The notes under the pieces: model-generated
Told to the model about the DNA's origin: nothing
The model's database searches: none
The model's input: the letters and a program-made list of their open reading frames with translations, nothing else
Shown: one piece after another, positions 25,785-34,796 of the stretch
How positions within the stretch are numbered: position 1 is the stretch's first letter
Layout: each line of letters begins with the position of its first letter
Source: Xaviernesmea oryzae
GTDB taxonomy: Bacteria; Pseudomonadota; Alphaproteobacteria; Rhizobiales; Rhizobiaceae
Assembly: GCF_900109605.1 (NCBI RefSeq)
Contig: NZ_FOAM01000007.1
Location: forward strand, 1-64,000
Direction: 5' to 3'
DNA: 64,000 nt
Program-made: the position numbers and the translations under genes

Positions 25785-26734
25785 CAGAAGTATCCTTCGC
25801 GTTTTTTCTTTTCCATTGAGCCGGACTGGTCGCGGTCGATCGCGCGGCCCTGGCGTTCGGAAACGGTGGCGGTCTCCAGCTCGGCGATGATCTCGTCCAG
25901 CGTGGAAGCGGTCGATCGGATGGCGCCGGTCAGCGGGAAGCAGCCGAGCGTGCGGAAGCGGATGACGTCCTCCTGACGTTCCTCGCCGGCTTTAAGTTCC
26001 AGGCGCGGATCTTCCGCCAGGATCATCATGCCGTCGCGCTCGACGAAGGGGCGCTTCTTGGCGAAGTAAAGCGGCACGATCGGGATCTCTTCGGCCTGGA
26101 TGTAGCGCCAGATGTCCACCTCGGTCCAGTTGGACAGCGGGAAGGCGCGCACGCTTTCGCCCTTGCGGATCATGCCGTTATAGATGTTCCACAATTCCGG
26201 GCGCTGGTTGCGCGGGTCCCAGCGATGGTCGGGCGTGCGGAAGGAGTAGATTCGCTCCTTGGCGCGGCTGGCTTCCTCGTCGCGCCGCGCGCCGCCGAAG
26301 GCCGCGTCATATTTGCCGGCATCGAGCGCATGGCGCAGCGCCTCGGTCTTCATCACATCGGTGTAGAAGGACGAGCCGTGGGTAAAGGGCGTTATGTTTT
26401 CCGCCGCGCCGCGCGGATTGATATGCTCCACGAGATCGAGATCGTAGCGGCGTACCATCTCGTCGCGAAAGGCGATCATCTCGGAAAACTTCCAGCCGGT
26501 GTTCACATGCAACAGCGGGAAGGGCACGCGGCCGGGGAAGAACGCCTTGCGCGCGAGATGCAGCAGAACGGACGAATCCTTGCCCACCGAATAGAGCATG
26601 ACCGGCCGCTCGAATTCGGCCGCGACCTCGCGGAAGATATGGATCGCTTCGTTTTCAAGCGCTTTGAGATGCGGATCGAGCGGGGCCTTGGTCGGCCGCT
26701 CGGCCGGAAGAATGTCGTGTGCTGTGCCTTGCAT
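25784..26734 (-). CDS. cysD: Sulfate adenylyltransferase subunit 2
   Basis: The 316-residue catalytic subunit of ATP sulfurylase belongs to the PAPS reductase-like ATP pyrophosphatase family. The PP-loop appears as [21 protein letters not shown], and the [21 protein letters not shown] segment is highly conserved. The gene is the middle one of cysH-cysD-cysN, with 111 bases to cysH and a one-base overlap with cysN. Transcription of all three probably starts upstream of cysH. Confidence 0.95.
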   Translation of the reverse strand: MQGTAHDILPAERPTKAPLDPHLKALENEAIHIFREVAAEFERPVMLYSVGKDSSVLLHLARKAFFPGRVPFPLLHVNTGWKFSEMIAFRDEMVRRYDLDLVEHINPRGAAENITPFTHGSSFYTDVMKTEALRHALDAGKYDAAFGGARRDEEASRAKERIYSFRTPDHRWDPRNQRPELWNIYNGMIRKGESVRAFPLSNWTEVDIWRYIQAEEIPIVPLYFAKKRPFVERDGMMILAEDPRLELKAGEERQEDVIRFRTLGCFPLTGAIRSTASTLDEIIAELETATVSERQGRAIDRDQSGSMEKKKREGYF

Positions 26735-26845
26735 CGTCTGTCTGCTTATCCTTCGCGGGCCGCAGGGGCGCCGTTGTTCTCATTTCGCTCCGCTGCATCG
26801 GCTCTAGCAGGCGCTTGTGACCGGGGCGGGGCAGGGGCCGGCGGC

Positions 26846-27610
26846 TTAGGCCGGCGTTGCAATCTTGTCGGAGGCCCGGGCCGGGATCGGCGTAGCCTCG
26901 GGCACGTGCAGCCCGCATTCGCGCTTGACGTCGTTTTCCCACCACCAGCGCCCGGCACGTTCCGGCTCGCCGGGCTTGATCGCCCGGGTGCAGGGTTCGC
27001 AGCCGATCGAGGGGTAGCCCCGCCCATGCAGCGGATTGACCGGTACCTGGTGCTGGGCCACATAGGCCTTGACGGTCTCGATGTCCCAATCCGCCAGCGC
27101 GTTGATCTTGATCAGCCCGCGCTCCAGATCGGCCTCGGCAAAGGGCGTCTCCGCCCGGTTGCCGGACTGGCCACGCCGCAAGCCGGTGATCCAGAAGCTG
27201 GCACCTTCAAGCGCGCGCGCCAGCGGCTTGACCTTGCGCACGCCGCAGCAGGCGTGCCGGGCTTCGACACTATCGTAGAACCCGTTCAGCCCGTATTGCG
27301 CAACATAGGCAGCGAGATCGGCTTCCTCGGGATGGTAGCGCCTGATTTCCAGACCGTAAGCCGCCTCCGTTTGCGCAATCAGCGCCACGGTCTCGGGAAA
27401 GAGCCGACCCGTCTCAAGCGTCACAACATCGATCCCGCGACAGTGCGCGGCGATGGCGGCGGTGATCACCTGGTCTTCGATGCCGAGAGAGGTGGTGAAG
27501 ACCGAGCGGCCATCGAGCCCGCCCACCAGCGCCAGCCGTTCTGCCAGCGAAAGCGGCGCGAGCTGTCGGTCGAGAAGCGCCGCGGCGGCGGCAATGTCAT
27601 AGGCAGACAT
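26846..27610 (-). CDS. cysH: Adenylylsulfate (APS) reductase, iron-sulfur type
   Basis: The 254-residue enzyme reduces APS to sulfite with thioredoxin. It has both Cys pairs that bind a [4Fe-4S] cluster (CC at 121-122 and CEPC at 204-207) and the catalytic Cys in ECGLH (about 232). This makes it the APS-using rather than PAPS-using form, as is known for rhizobia. The PP-loop-like segment is VFTTSLGIEDQVI. It is the first gene of the sulfate activation operon. The preceding 265 bases, AT-rich near 27720-27760, probably hold the promoter. Confidence 0.94.
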   Translation of the reverse strand: MSAYDIAAAAALLDRQLAPLSLAERLALVGGLDGRSVFTTSLGIEDQVITAAIAAHCRGIDVVTLETGRLFPETVALIAQTEAAYGLEIRRYHPEEADLAAYVAQYGLNGFYDSVEARHACCGVRKVKPLARALEGASFWITGLRRGQSGNRAETPFAEADLERGLIKINALADWDIETVKAYVAQHQVPVNPLHGRGYPSIGCEPCTRAIKPGEPERAGRWWWENDVKRECGLHVPEATPIPARASDKIATPA

Positions 27611-27875
27611 GGAAGAGACGTCCCGTTTATGATCGCCTGTTTATCGCAGACTTGCATGGGCGGGGACAGGAAAAGCGATTTCCATTGCAGCGCCGCAGAA
27701 GCAAATATCTCCAACCTTCGGGAAAAGCTTAAAAAATCTAGTAATTCCGTAGATTAACTTCCGCTGTTCAAGCGCGCGTGGGCGCCGTGCCTGAACAATT
27801 GTCGTCTGGCTTCTATCCGGCCGCACAGGGGGCGCCCGGAGGGTCATGCCAAAGTTTCGCGCGCGACACCGGTGT

Positions 27876-30137
27876 TCAACCGCCGAAGCGCTTCGTGGCG
27901 GAAATCTTCACCGTCAGGCCCGGCTCGTAGAGTGCGCTGGTCGTGGTGGCATTGAGCGGATTGGCATAGGTCTTGTTGAAGAGATTATCGACGCGCAGGT
28001 CGAGCTTGAAGTCGTCCGCGACCTTGTAGCTGGCGAAGGTGTTGACCAGCGTGTAGTCCTCGGCGGCCTTGTTGCCCTTGGGCGCGCCGTTATACTGCAC
28101 CTCGGCGCCCACGGTCAGCCTGTCTTCCAGGAAGCGCAAACCGACCTGGCCGGTGACCTGGCGCGAGGGCACGGTGGTCAGATCGGCGCGCAGGCCTGTG
28201 TAAGAGACCGTGTGGCCGTTGATCACCGAGGCCGAGAGCCCGGCATAGCCCCAGGATGCCTCGTAGAAGCCTTCCACCTCCAAGCCGCGAAGGCGCGCCT
28301 TGGCGAAATTCTGGTATTGGTAGCAGATCGGCAGCGTGCCCGGCGTATAGGGGCAGGCGGCATTGGTGGGGAAGGCCGAGAGCGTGGTGCCGCCGATATA
28401 GTCGTCCACGTCATTGTCGAAATAGGCCGCCTTCAGCCGCAGCGCATCGCCGCCCTCGATCAGGCTGTCGGCCTTGTAGTTCAGCCCGCCTTCCCAGGTT
28501 CTGGCGGTTTCGGGCTTCAGGTTCGGATTCGGCAGGAAGGGGAAGGCGACGCCCGAGGGGTGGAAGCCGCTGATCATGGTTTCCGTCACCGAAGGCGAAC
28601 GATAGCCTTCCGCATAGCTGCCATAGAGCTGCAGCCCCTCCAGAACGCCGCTAAAGGGCGAGACGCCGAGGGTGATGCGCGGCGAAAGCCGGTCGCCCTC
28701 GGAGGTTTCGCGCCCTTCGCCGGACAGCCGGTAATGGTCGTAGCGCAGCGCGGTGACCGCCTCGAAGATGCCATAGGTCATCTTGTCTTGGAGATAAGCA
28801 CCTGAAACCAGCCGCTTGCCCGATGGCGTATAGACATCCGCGCCGCCCGCCGCTGCCGTCGTCACCACATCGTCTTTCGCGATATCGCCGCCATAGGTCA
28901 GCTCATGCGCCAGCACGCCCGTGGAAAAGCGCGAGGTGTTCCACAGATCGAGGCTTGCCGTTTCCAGGTCATACGAGGTTGACGAGCCGGCCCTGACGAC
29001 GATCGGCTGGGCCGTCACCGGATTGAACTGCGCGACATCGCGCAGGAAGGTCTGGCGAAGGTCGGTCTTGCCATAAGCGGCATTGATGTGAAGATCGACC
29101 AGCCCGTCATCGTTGGCGATAGAATAGCGGGCGGTGTAGGTGTTCTGGTGCATGTCCATGTCGTAGGCATCCTGGCCCTCCGTCCAGCTGTCGCTGGCGC
29201 CGACCCAGCCGAGCTTCAGCTCGCTGTTGTCGCTCGGGCGGATATTGGCCTTGGTCATGCCGCTCAGAATGTCGAAGCCGGTGCCGGAGACCGTCTCGCG
29301 GTCACCATCCTTGTAGTCGCCGAAATCGCGATAGACGATGTTGCCGAGCACATCGACATTTTCGTCCAGCCGCCCTGCGCCGGTGGCGCTGGTCGTCCAG
29401 CCTTTGCCATTGGTGTCGTAACGTGCCGTCAGCAGGCTCGCCCAGGTCTCGTCCGGGCGTAGAACGTCGCCGGCATCCTTGGTCTCGTAGTAGACGACGC
29501 CGCCGATGGCGCCGGACCCAAAGGTGTTCGCCGTTGGGCCACGCACCACATCGACCTGTTGCACCAGCTCCGGGTCCAGCCAGAACATGGTCTGCGCGCC
29601 ATGGCCCGAGCGCTGAAAATTCTGCCGAGCGCCATCGACAATCGTCGCCACCCGGCCGAAATCCTGAAGCCCGCGAATGTTGACGCTGCTGGAGGTGCGA
29701 TTGCCATCCGCCTGCAGCGCGATGCCGGGAACACCGAAGAGCAAGCCCTGCGGGCTGGACGCCATGCGCCGCTCGATCGCCGCGCCATCGACATGGCTGA
29801 CCGAGGCCATGCTATCGATCGCCGCTTCGCGTGTGCGGCTCACGGCCGTGATCTGGTCGAGCAGGGTGGGCTGCTCATCGCCCTGCGCGCCAATGGCCCC
29901 GTCGCCGTTCGTCTTCGTGTTTGCCGCAGTATCCGGGGTCGGTCGGGCAACTTTGGCGCTGCGCTTCGCCGCCGCGGCCCGGTCTTCCGACGGCTGGGCC
30001 GGCTCCTGCGCGAAGGCTTGCTGTGGCGGAACGGCCGGCTGCGCAAGGAATGCGATCAGCGCCACGCCCGCGAGGGCGCGCATGCGGCGGGCGGAAAGCC
30101 GGGCGGACAAAGAAGGGGAAGCGGGCGCCAGCCTCAT
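27876..30137 (-). CDS. hmuR: TonB-dependent heme/hemoglobin receptor
   Basis: The 753-residue outer-membrane receptor pulls heme across the outer membrane using TonB energy. It has a signal peptide (to about residue 44, AFAQ), a long hydrophilic region, a TonB-box-like start of the plug near residue 91, and a plug domain with NIRGLQDFGRVATIVDGARQ. A 22-strand barrel follows, ending in a terminal aromatic-type strand (LTVKISATKRFGG). The YRSP...NPNL region with an intervening His (about 526; NPNL 537-540) corresponds to the FRAP/NPNL heme-uptake signature. It diverges from hemP-hmuS-hmuT, and a TGA-N9-TCA iron box lies between them. Confidence 0.9.
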   Translation of the reverse strand: MRLAPASPSLSARLSARRMRALAGVALIAFLAQPAVPPQQAFAQEPAQPSEDRAAAAKRSAKVARPTPDTAANTKTNGDGAIGAQGDEQPTLLDQITAVSRTREAAIDSMASVSHVDGAAIERRMASSPQGLLFGVPGIALQADGNRTSSSVNIRGLQDFGRVATIVDGARQNFQRSGHGAQTMFWLDPELVQQVDVVRGPTANTFGSGAIGGVVYYETKDAGDVLRPDETWASLLTARYDTNGKGWTTSATGAGRLDENVDVLGNIVYRDFGDYKDGDRETVSGTGFDILSGMTKANIRPSDNSELKLGWVGASDSWTEGQDAYDMDMHQNTYTARYSIANDDGLVDLHINAAYGKTDLRQTFLRDVAQFNPVTAQPIVVRAGSSTSYDLETASLDLWNTSRFSTGVLAHELTYGGDIAKDDVVTTAAAGGADVYTPSGKRLVSGAYLQDKMTYGIFEAVTALRYDHYRLSGEGRETSEGDRLSPRITLGVSPFSGVLEGLQLYGSYAEGYRSPSVTETMISGFHPSGVAFPFLPNPNLKPETARTWEGGLNYKADSLIEGGDALRLKAAYFDNDVDDYIGGTTLSAFPTNAACPYTPGTLPICYQYQNFAKARLRGLEVEGFYEASWGYAGLSASVINGHTVSYTGLRADLTTVPSRQVTGQVGLRFLEDRLTVGAEVQYNGAPKGNKAAEDYTLVNTFASYKVADDFKLDLRVDNLFNKTYANPLNATTTSALYEPGLTVKISATKRFGG

Positions 30138-30268
30138 GAGGGTCGTCTCCAGAACGGACGGGAATAGATGCGGGAAAAGCTGCTGGCTGGCTGGTGGCTG
30201 GCTGGCGGAAGCGGCGCCTCATTTTTGCCTTGACGGGCGAAGGCCGCTGAGGCATCGACTAAATAATA

Positions 30269-30283
30269 TGACTGATGCAGTCA
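30269..30283. promoter_or_regulatory. IRO-type iron box between hmuR and hemP
   Basis: The sequence TGACTGATGCAGTCA has the TGA-N9-TCA form of the RirA iron-responsive operator. It sits 75 bases before hemP and 132 bases before hmuR. Twelve of its fifteen bases equal those of the box before the ABC operon at 43381. Confidence 0.65.
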
Positions 30284-30343
30284 AGAATAAAGCGAAGCGA
30301 TCCGGACGGCCTTCAAGCAGCCGGCTTCTGAAGGCCTTGAGCA

Positions 30344-30550
30344 ATGCAGGATGACCGAGAGGCCGAATGGCTCACAGATGCCGCACCGGCGACCACGCCT
30401 GTGAGCATTGGCAGCGACCAGCCGGAGGCGCTGCGCGTCCTGTCCAGCGCCGCACTGTTTTCCGGCACGCGCGAGGTCGTCATCGACCATCAGGGCATGC
30501 GCTATCGCCTGAAAATCACCCGCCAGGGCAAACTCATTCTGATCAAATAG
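30344..30550 (+). CDS. hemP: Hemin uptake protein HemP
   Basis: The 68-residue protein has the HemP signature at its C-terminus: ALFSGTREVVIDHQGMRYRLKITRQGKLILIK. In rhizobia the related HmuP acts as an activator of the heme receptor gene together with Irr. It is the first gene of hemP-hmuS-hmuT, eleven bases before hmuS. The start at 30344 gives an N-terminus somewhat longer than the minimal family member. Transcription probably begins near the iron box about 70 bases upstream. Confidence 0.88.
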   Translation: MQDDREAEWLTDAAPATTPVSIGSDQPEALRVLSSAALFSGTREVVIDHQGMRYRLKITRQGKLILIK

Positions 30551-30561
30551 AGGTGAACATC

Positions 30562-31632
30562 ATGTCGTCTTCCGCCAGCATCGCCCCTTCGCAAGCGCGG
30601 CCTCAGGCTGCAGCGATCCGCGCGGCGCGTGCCGCCGATCCGAAAAGCCGGGAGCGCGATTTTGCCGCCTCGCTCGGCATTTCCGAGGCCGAATTCATCG
30701 CCGCCTATTGCGGCGAGGGCGCCACGCGCCTCAATGTCCGCGTTGACGAGGTGCTCCTCGGCCTGAAAGGGCTGGGCGAGGTGATGGCCCTGACGCGCAA
30801 TGACAGCGTAGTGCACGAAAAGATCGGCGCTTATGAAAAGGTGGTCACCGGCGCGGTCAATGCGCTGGTGCTGGGCGAGAATATCGACCTGCGGATCTTT
30901 CCTAAGCTCTGGGCCCATGGCTTTGCCGTCGAGAAAGGCGAGGACGAGGAAAAGCGGCTCAGCCTGCAATTTTTCGATGCGGCCGGCGATGCTGTCCATA
31001 AGGTGCATCTGCGCCCCGCCTCCGATGTCGAAGCCTATCATCGGCTGGTCGCCAGCCTGAGGGCCGAGGACCAGGCGCCCGGGCTCGCCGTGCGGCCGAT
31101 CGAGGAAAAGTCTTTCGACGGGGCGGGTGCCGGTGCGGACGAGCTTCGGGCCCGTTGGAGCGCGCTGAAGGACACGCATGAATTCTTCGGCATGCTCCGG
31201 GATTTGAAGCTTGATCGCCGCGCCGCGCTGCACATGATCGGACCGGATTATGCCTGGCCGCTCGACCCGTCCGGGGTCCGCACCCTTCTCGAACGGGCGG
31301 CTGGCGAGGATCTGCCGATCATGTGCTTCGTCGGCAGCCGGGGCTGCATCCAGATCCATTCCGGTCCGGTGAAGGCGATCTCGATGATGGGCCCCTGGCT
31401 CAATATCTTCGACCCCACCTTCCACATGCATCTGCGCACCGATCACGTTGTCGAACTTTGGGGCGTGCGCAAGCCGACCAAGGACGGTGCGGTCACATCC
31501 GTTGAGGCCTATGATGCTGCCGGGCGGCTGATCGTGCAGTTCTTCGGGCTGCGCCATGAGGGCGAGGAGGAGCTGTCGGGCTGGAAGAGCCTGGCCGAGA
31601 CCCTGCCGGCCCGCGCCAGCGAGGCGGCCTGA
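30562..31632 (+). CDS. hmuS: Hemin-degrading factor HmuS/ChuX-type
   Basis: The 356-residue cytoplasmic protein has two repeated halves (about 40-175 and 205-345), as in HmuS/HemS/ChuS, which receive heme and break it down or store it. Conserved segments are NDSVVHEKIGAYEKV and its C-terminal counterpart RGCIQIHSGPVKAI, together with the FHMHLRTDHV heme-pocket region. The ATG at 30562 has AGAGGTGA directly before it; the frame itself runs further upstream inside hemP. It lies between hemP and hmuT in one operon. Confidence 0.93.
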   Translation: MSSSASIAPSQARPQAAAIRAARAADPKSRERDFAASLGISEAEFIAAYCGEGATRLNVRVDEVLLGLKGLGEVMALTRNDSVVHEKIGAYEKVVTGAVNALVLGENIDLRIFPKLWAHGFAVEKGEDEEKRLSLQFFDAAGDAVHKVHLRPASDVEAYHRLVASLRAEDQAPGLAVRPIEEKSFDGAGAGADELRARWSALKDTHEFFGMLRDLKLDRRAALHMIGPDYAWPLDPSGVRTLLERAAGEDLPIMCFVGSRGCIQIHSGPVKAISMMGPWLNIFDPTFHMHLRTDHVVELWGVRKPTKDGAVTSVEAYDAAGRLIVQFFGLRHEGEEELSGWKSLAETLPARASEAA

Positions 31633-31635
31633 GCG

Positions 31636-32535
31636 ATGCGCGCCATGATCCCGCGTCTTGCAAAGGTCCGTTCCTGCCTCGTCCTTGGCCTTGCCACCTT
31701 GGTGATGGCCCTGCCGCTCCGCGAACGTTCCGCATGGGCGGAGGAGGTGGCGGCCTTTCCGCCCGAAGCGCGCATTGTCTCGATCGGCGGATCGCTGACC
31801 GAGATCGTCTATGCGCTGCATGCCGAAAGCCGGCTGGTGGCGCGTGATTCCACCAGCACCTATCCGAAGGCGGCCGAAAGCCTGCCGAGCATCGGCTATA
31901 TGCGCCAGCTTTCGCCCGAGGGCGTGCTGTCCCTGCATCCGGGCGGTATCCTGTCTCTGGCCACCAGCGGACCACCGGAAGCGGTGGCCGTGCTGCGTCA
32001 GGCCGGCGTGCCCATGGTCGAAGTGCCCGAGGCCTATGACGCCAAGGGCGTCGTCGAAAAGATCCGCAAGGTCGGCGCGGCGCTCGGCAAGAGCACGGAG
32101 GCCGAGGCGCTGGTCACCCGCGTCGAGGCAGGTCTGAAGCCGGTCACCGCGCGGGTGGAGAGGCTCGCCGAGCGCCAGCGCGTGCTCTTCGTGCTCTCGG
32201 CCCAGGGGGGCAAGATCATGGCGGCGGGTACGGGCACGGCGGCGGACGGCATGATCCGGCTTTCGGGCGGCATCAATGCCGTCGAGGGCTATGCCGGCTA
32301 CAAGCCACTTTCGGACGAGGCGCTGATTGACGCGAGGCCCGACCTGATCCTGGTGATGGACCATGCCGGGCCGGGCGCCAGCGATGCCGACCTGTTGTCC
32401 CATCCCGGCATTGCCGCTACGCCGGCTGGACAGAAGCGGCGCATTCTGCGCATGGATGGCAGCTATCTTCTCGGCTTCGGCCCCCGCACCGCAGAGGCGG
32501 CGCGCGACGTGAGCGAGGCGCTTTACGGACATTGA
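31636..32535 (+). CDS. hmuT: Periplasmic hemin-binding protein HmuT
   Basis: The 299-residue class III periplasmic binding protein has a signal peptide ending in the SAWA region (about residue 35) and then RIVSIGGSLTEIVYAL, typical of HmuT/PhuT/ShuT. A Tyr that could ligate heme occurs in SIGYMRQL (about residue 88). It passes heme from the receptor to an inner-membrane ABC importer. The gene begins three bases after hmuS. In other rhizobia hmuU and hmuV follow, but here the next gene is 336 bases away and encodes the HasA-like protein, so the permease must be supplied elsewhere. Confidence 0.9.
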   Translation: MRAMIPRLAKVRSCLVLGLATLVMALPLRERSAWAEEVAAFPPEARIVSIGGSLTEIVYALHAESRLVARDSTSTYPKAAESLPSIGYMRQLSPEGVLSLHPGGILSLATSGPPEAVAVLRQAGVPMVEVPEAYDAKGVVEKIRKVGAALGKSTEAEALVTRVEAGLKPVTARVERLAERQRVLFVLSAQGGKIMAAGTGTAADGMIRLSGGINAVEGYAGYKPLSDEALIDARPDLILVMDHAGPGASDADLLSHPGIAATPAGQKRRILRMDGSYLLGFGPRTAEAARDVSEALYGH

Positions 32536-32778
32536 AGGCGGGAGGCCCCAACAGAGCGGGGAAAAGGCTTGGCGTCCGTCTCCGGTCTGGCCTGGACGCC
32601 GAGCCTCTCGTCTCAAACGCAGAGCCGTTCGGGTCGGAATAAGTAAGTTTATACGACCTCATCAAGAGCGGATCGAGCCCGTCTGCCTGCTTTTCAGGCC
32701 ATCCGAGGGCTTTCACCTGGCTGTTGCCCGTGACGAACGCCCTATGATCGATGCAACAAATGCCCACGCACATAAATA

Positions 32779-32793
32779 TGACAGTTATCATCA
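32779..32793. promoter_or_regulatory. IRO-type iron box 1 of the HasA-RTX gene
   Basis: TGACAGTTATCATCA, form TGA-N9-TCA, lies 79 bases before the start codon in an AT-rich segment. It shares TGACAG with the second box 34 bases downstream. Confidence 0.6.
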
Positions 32794-32812
32794 TATTTTC
32801 TGCGGTATAACT

Positions 32813-32827
32813 TGACAGAAATAATCA
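32813..32827. promoter_or_regulatory. IRO-type iron box 2 of the HasA-RTX gene
   Basis: TGACAGAAATAATCA, form TGA-N9-TCA, lies 45 bases before the start codon and overlaps a TTGACA that could be a -35 element. A regulator bound here would block the promoter. Confidence 0.6.
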
Positions 32828-32871
32828 TGTTAAAATAGGACAGGGCATACTGACCTTTTGGAGCCCTGAGC

Positions 32872-33912
32872 ATGCCCATTACCATTGAAGCCAAGGATGT
32901 GAACGGCGACGGCGCCGGCATCGATTTCAGCGCCTTCCTTGCCAATTTCGAGCAGAGTTTCGTGCCTGTCGGCCGCGGCCAGTTTTCCGGCGCGGACATG
33001 ATCTCCGGCGCGGAATATGCGCTGACCGACGCCAATGGCTATGGCGTGGTGCTGGATGCCGGCGACAAGGCCTGGGCCTATTCCATGAGCTCGCATACGG
33101 TCGAAGGCTCGCTCGACGCCGTCTCCTTCGGCGGTGCCACCGTGCTGGATACGACGACGCGCACCTTCTCCCAGGCGACGGAACTGCGCATCTCGGGCCT
33201 CGATCTCAATGACAGCGCGGCTGCCAATCTGGTCCGCTCGTCGTTGACGGCGCGCAGCGCCGCCGAATTGCTGAAGGCGATCCAGGGCGACTCGATCAGC
33301 TTCATCGGCAGCGACGGCGCCGATGTCTTCAAGGGCTATGACAAGGCGGATACGCTGTCTGGCGGCGCCGGCAATGACACGCTTTGGGGCATTGGCGGCA
33401 ATGACCGGCTGATCGGCGGCGACGGCAACGACACGCTCGTGGGCGGCGCCGGCAATGACGTTCTTCTCGGCGATGCGGGCAACGACACGCTGAAAGGCGG
33501 CCTCGGTCTCGACACGCTGAAGGGCGGAGCGGGCAATGACAAGATCTATGGCGAAGATGGCAACGACAAGCTCTATGGCGAAGCCGGCGACGACGTTCTC
33601 TCCGGCGGTGCCGGCAATGACCGGCTGGACGGCGGCGCGGGCAAGAACACGCTGACCGGCGGCGCCGGCCGCGACACCTTCGTCTTCGGCAAGGACGCGA
33701 CCGGCCGCAATGTCATCAGCGATTTTTCCGCGGGCAAGGCTGCGGGCGACGTCATCGCTTTGCAGAAGAGCATCCTGTCCTCCTTTGCCGATGTGAAGGA
33801 CCATGCGGTGGACAGCAAGCTGGGCCTGACCATCGACTATGGCGACGGCAGCATCGTGCTGCGCGGCGTCCATCTCGACGACCTGCACCGCAACGACTTC
33901 CTGTTCGTTTAA
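32872..33912 (+). CDS. HasA-like hemophore domain fused to RTX calcium-binding repeats
   Basis: The 346-residue protein has no N-terminal signal. Residues 15-135 follow the order of HasA: SGAEYAL, then a strand with [20 protein letters not shown], then [15 protein letters not shown]. In HasA this segment carries the heme ligand Tyr75 and its partner His83; here Tyr70 and His75 occupy these places. The loop carrying the second ligand (His32 in Serratia) is missing. Residues 148-235 are RTX nonapeptides of the GGAGNDTL type, which bind calcium, and the end DFLFV is like a type I secretion signal. Two iron boxes precede the gene and a strong terminator follows. I infer a secreted heme-scavenging protein. 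A plain calcium-binding protein is the alternative. Confidence 0.75.
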   Translation: MPITIEAKDVNGDGAGIDFSAFLANFEQSFVPVGRGQFSGADMISGAEYALTDANGYGVVLDAGDKAWAYSMSSHTVEGSLDAVSFGGATVLDTTTRTFSQATELRISGLDLNDSAAANLVRSSLTARSAAELLKAIQGDSISFIGSDGADVFKGYDKADTLSGGAGNDTLWGIGGNDRLIGGDGNDTLVGGAGNDVLLGDAGNDTLKGGLGLDTLKGGAGNDKIYGEDGNDKLYGEAGDDVLSGGAGNDRLDGGAGKNTLTGGAGRDTFVFGKDATGRNVISDFSAGKAAGDVIALQKSILSSFADVKDHAVDSKLGLTIDYGDGSIVLRGVHLDDLHRNDFLFV

Positions 33913-33936
33913 GCGCATACACGTCATGTCACGTCG

Positions 33937-33966
33937 AAGGCCGCCGCGCGAAACCGCGGCGGCCTT
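33937..33966 (+). terminator. Intrinsic terminator of the HasA-RTX gene
   Basis: A perfect 12-bp GC-rich stem (AAGGCCGCCGCG and complement) closes a six-base loop and runs into TTTGATTTTTGA. It starts 25 bases after the stop codon. The gene therefore forms its own transcription unit. Confidence 0.85.
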
Positions 33967-34030
33967 TGATTTTTGATGCGTGCCTGTTGGATAGGTGCGA
34001 AAGCTTGGCCTTTCGCTTGCGTGCCAGGCC

Positions 34031-34537
34031 TTAGCGGGTGAGCCGGATTTCGCTTGTTGTCACCGTGCGGCCGGTTTTCGGGTCGCGATCGAGCGTGCGT
34101 AGAACAAGGCCCTTGGCGCCGGTCTTGCGGATGGTCATGCGTGCATCGCGGTCGCCGTTGATCTCGCGGCTCCAGCGCACGGCGAAATCCAGCGTGTCTC
34201 CCTTCCGCCCGCCAGAGAGCGCCGCCGGGCGGCCGGAGGGGCCGATATAGGTGCCGGCATAGCGCCCGCCCTGACGGTTGAGATCGGCCGAGACCTGTCG
34301 GCGCACGACAAGAAGGCCCCGGCACTGCCCGGACAGGGAGAGCGCCGAGGCGTTGGCCGTGCTGGTGAAATTGCAGGACACGCGCACCGGCGGGGTGCCG
34401 ATCCGTGTCGTCACCGTGCCGCCGCCGCTCCAACGGCCGGCGAGCGAGGGCAGGAAATCCTCTTCCGCCGCCATGGCCGGCGCGCCGGAAAGCCCGAGGA
34501 ACAAGGTCGCCGCAGCCGTCATGATCGTCCCGCGCAT
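34031..34537 (-). CDS. Exported hypothetical protein
   Basis: The 168-residue protein has a signal peptide ending in APAMAA, then a compact beta-rich domain beginning FLPSLAGRWSGGGTVTTRIGTPPVRVSCNF and containing two Cys (Cys54 and Cys71 approximately) that could pair. The GRWSGGGT and later GRYAGTYIGPSG segments suggest a small barrel of the lipocalin-like kind. Similar exported proteins occur in rhizobia as far as I recall, but the function is unknown. It stands alone, convergent with the HasA-like gene. Confidence 0.65.
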   Translation of the reverse strand: MRGTIMTAAATLFLGLSGAPAMAAEEDFLPSLAGRWSGGGTVTTRIGTPPVRVSCNFTSTANASALSLSGQCRGLLVVRRQVSADLNRQGGRYAGTYIGPSGRPAALSGGRKGDTLDFAVRWSREINGDRDARMTIRKTGAKGLVLRTLDRDPKTGRTVTTSEIRLTR

Positions 34538-34796
34538 GCCATTTTCCTCCTGTCCGGTGTCGCCATGGTCAAACGCAGGGCAGGCGGCACGGTTCCGCTC
34601 CGCAACTGGGCATGACTGGCAGGATACGGCGTCGGAATCCTTTGCCGCGAGGCGGGCGCGTCTTATGCTGCCGGGCCCGGCATCGCGCCGCGCTGAACGA
34701 TCGCCGGAGAGGCCGGCGCCAGGTACGGGTCTGCCCGTCCCTCTCTTCGGCGCGTCAGAAGGCGTGTCTGGGCCAAGCCATCTGTACCGCTGCCCC

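Larger units (their letters stand above)
32536..32871 (+). promoter_or_regulatory. Upstream region of the HasA-RTX gene
   Basis: The first 200 bases show nothing clear. The last 110 bases are strongly AT-rich, unlike the flanks, and contain the two iron boxes listed separately. A TTGACA overlaps the second box. No gene for a permease or ATPase is present. The sequence change supports a separate, iron-regulated promoter. Confidence 0.6.

Noticed and set aside
28223-28414. Repeated Pro/Arg-rich short frames inside the heme receptor
   Set aside because: Out-of-frame shadows of a receptor with clear plug and barrel features.
33336-33542. Repeats in the RTX region considered as a CRISPR-like array
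   Set aside because: The spacing is 27 bases or multiples, in frame, and encodes GGxGNDxL units, so these are protein repeats.
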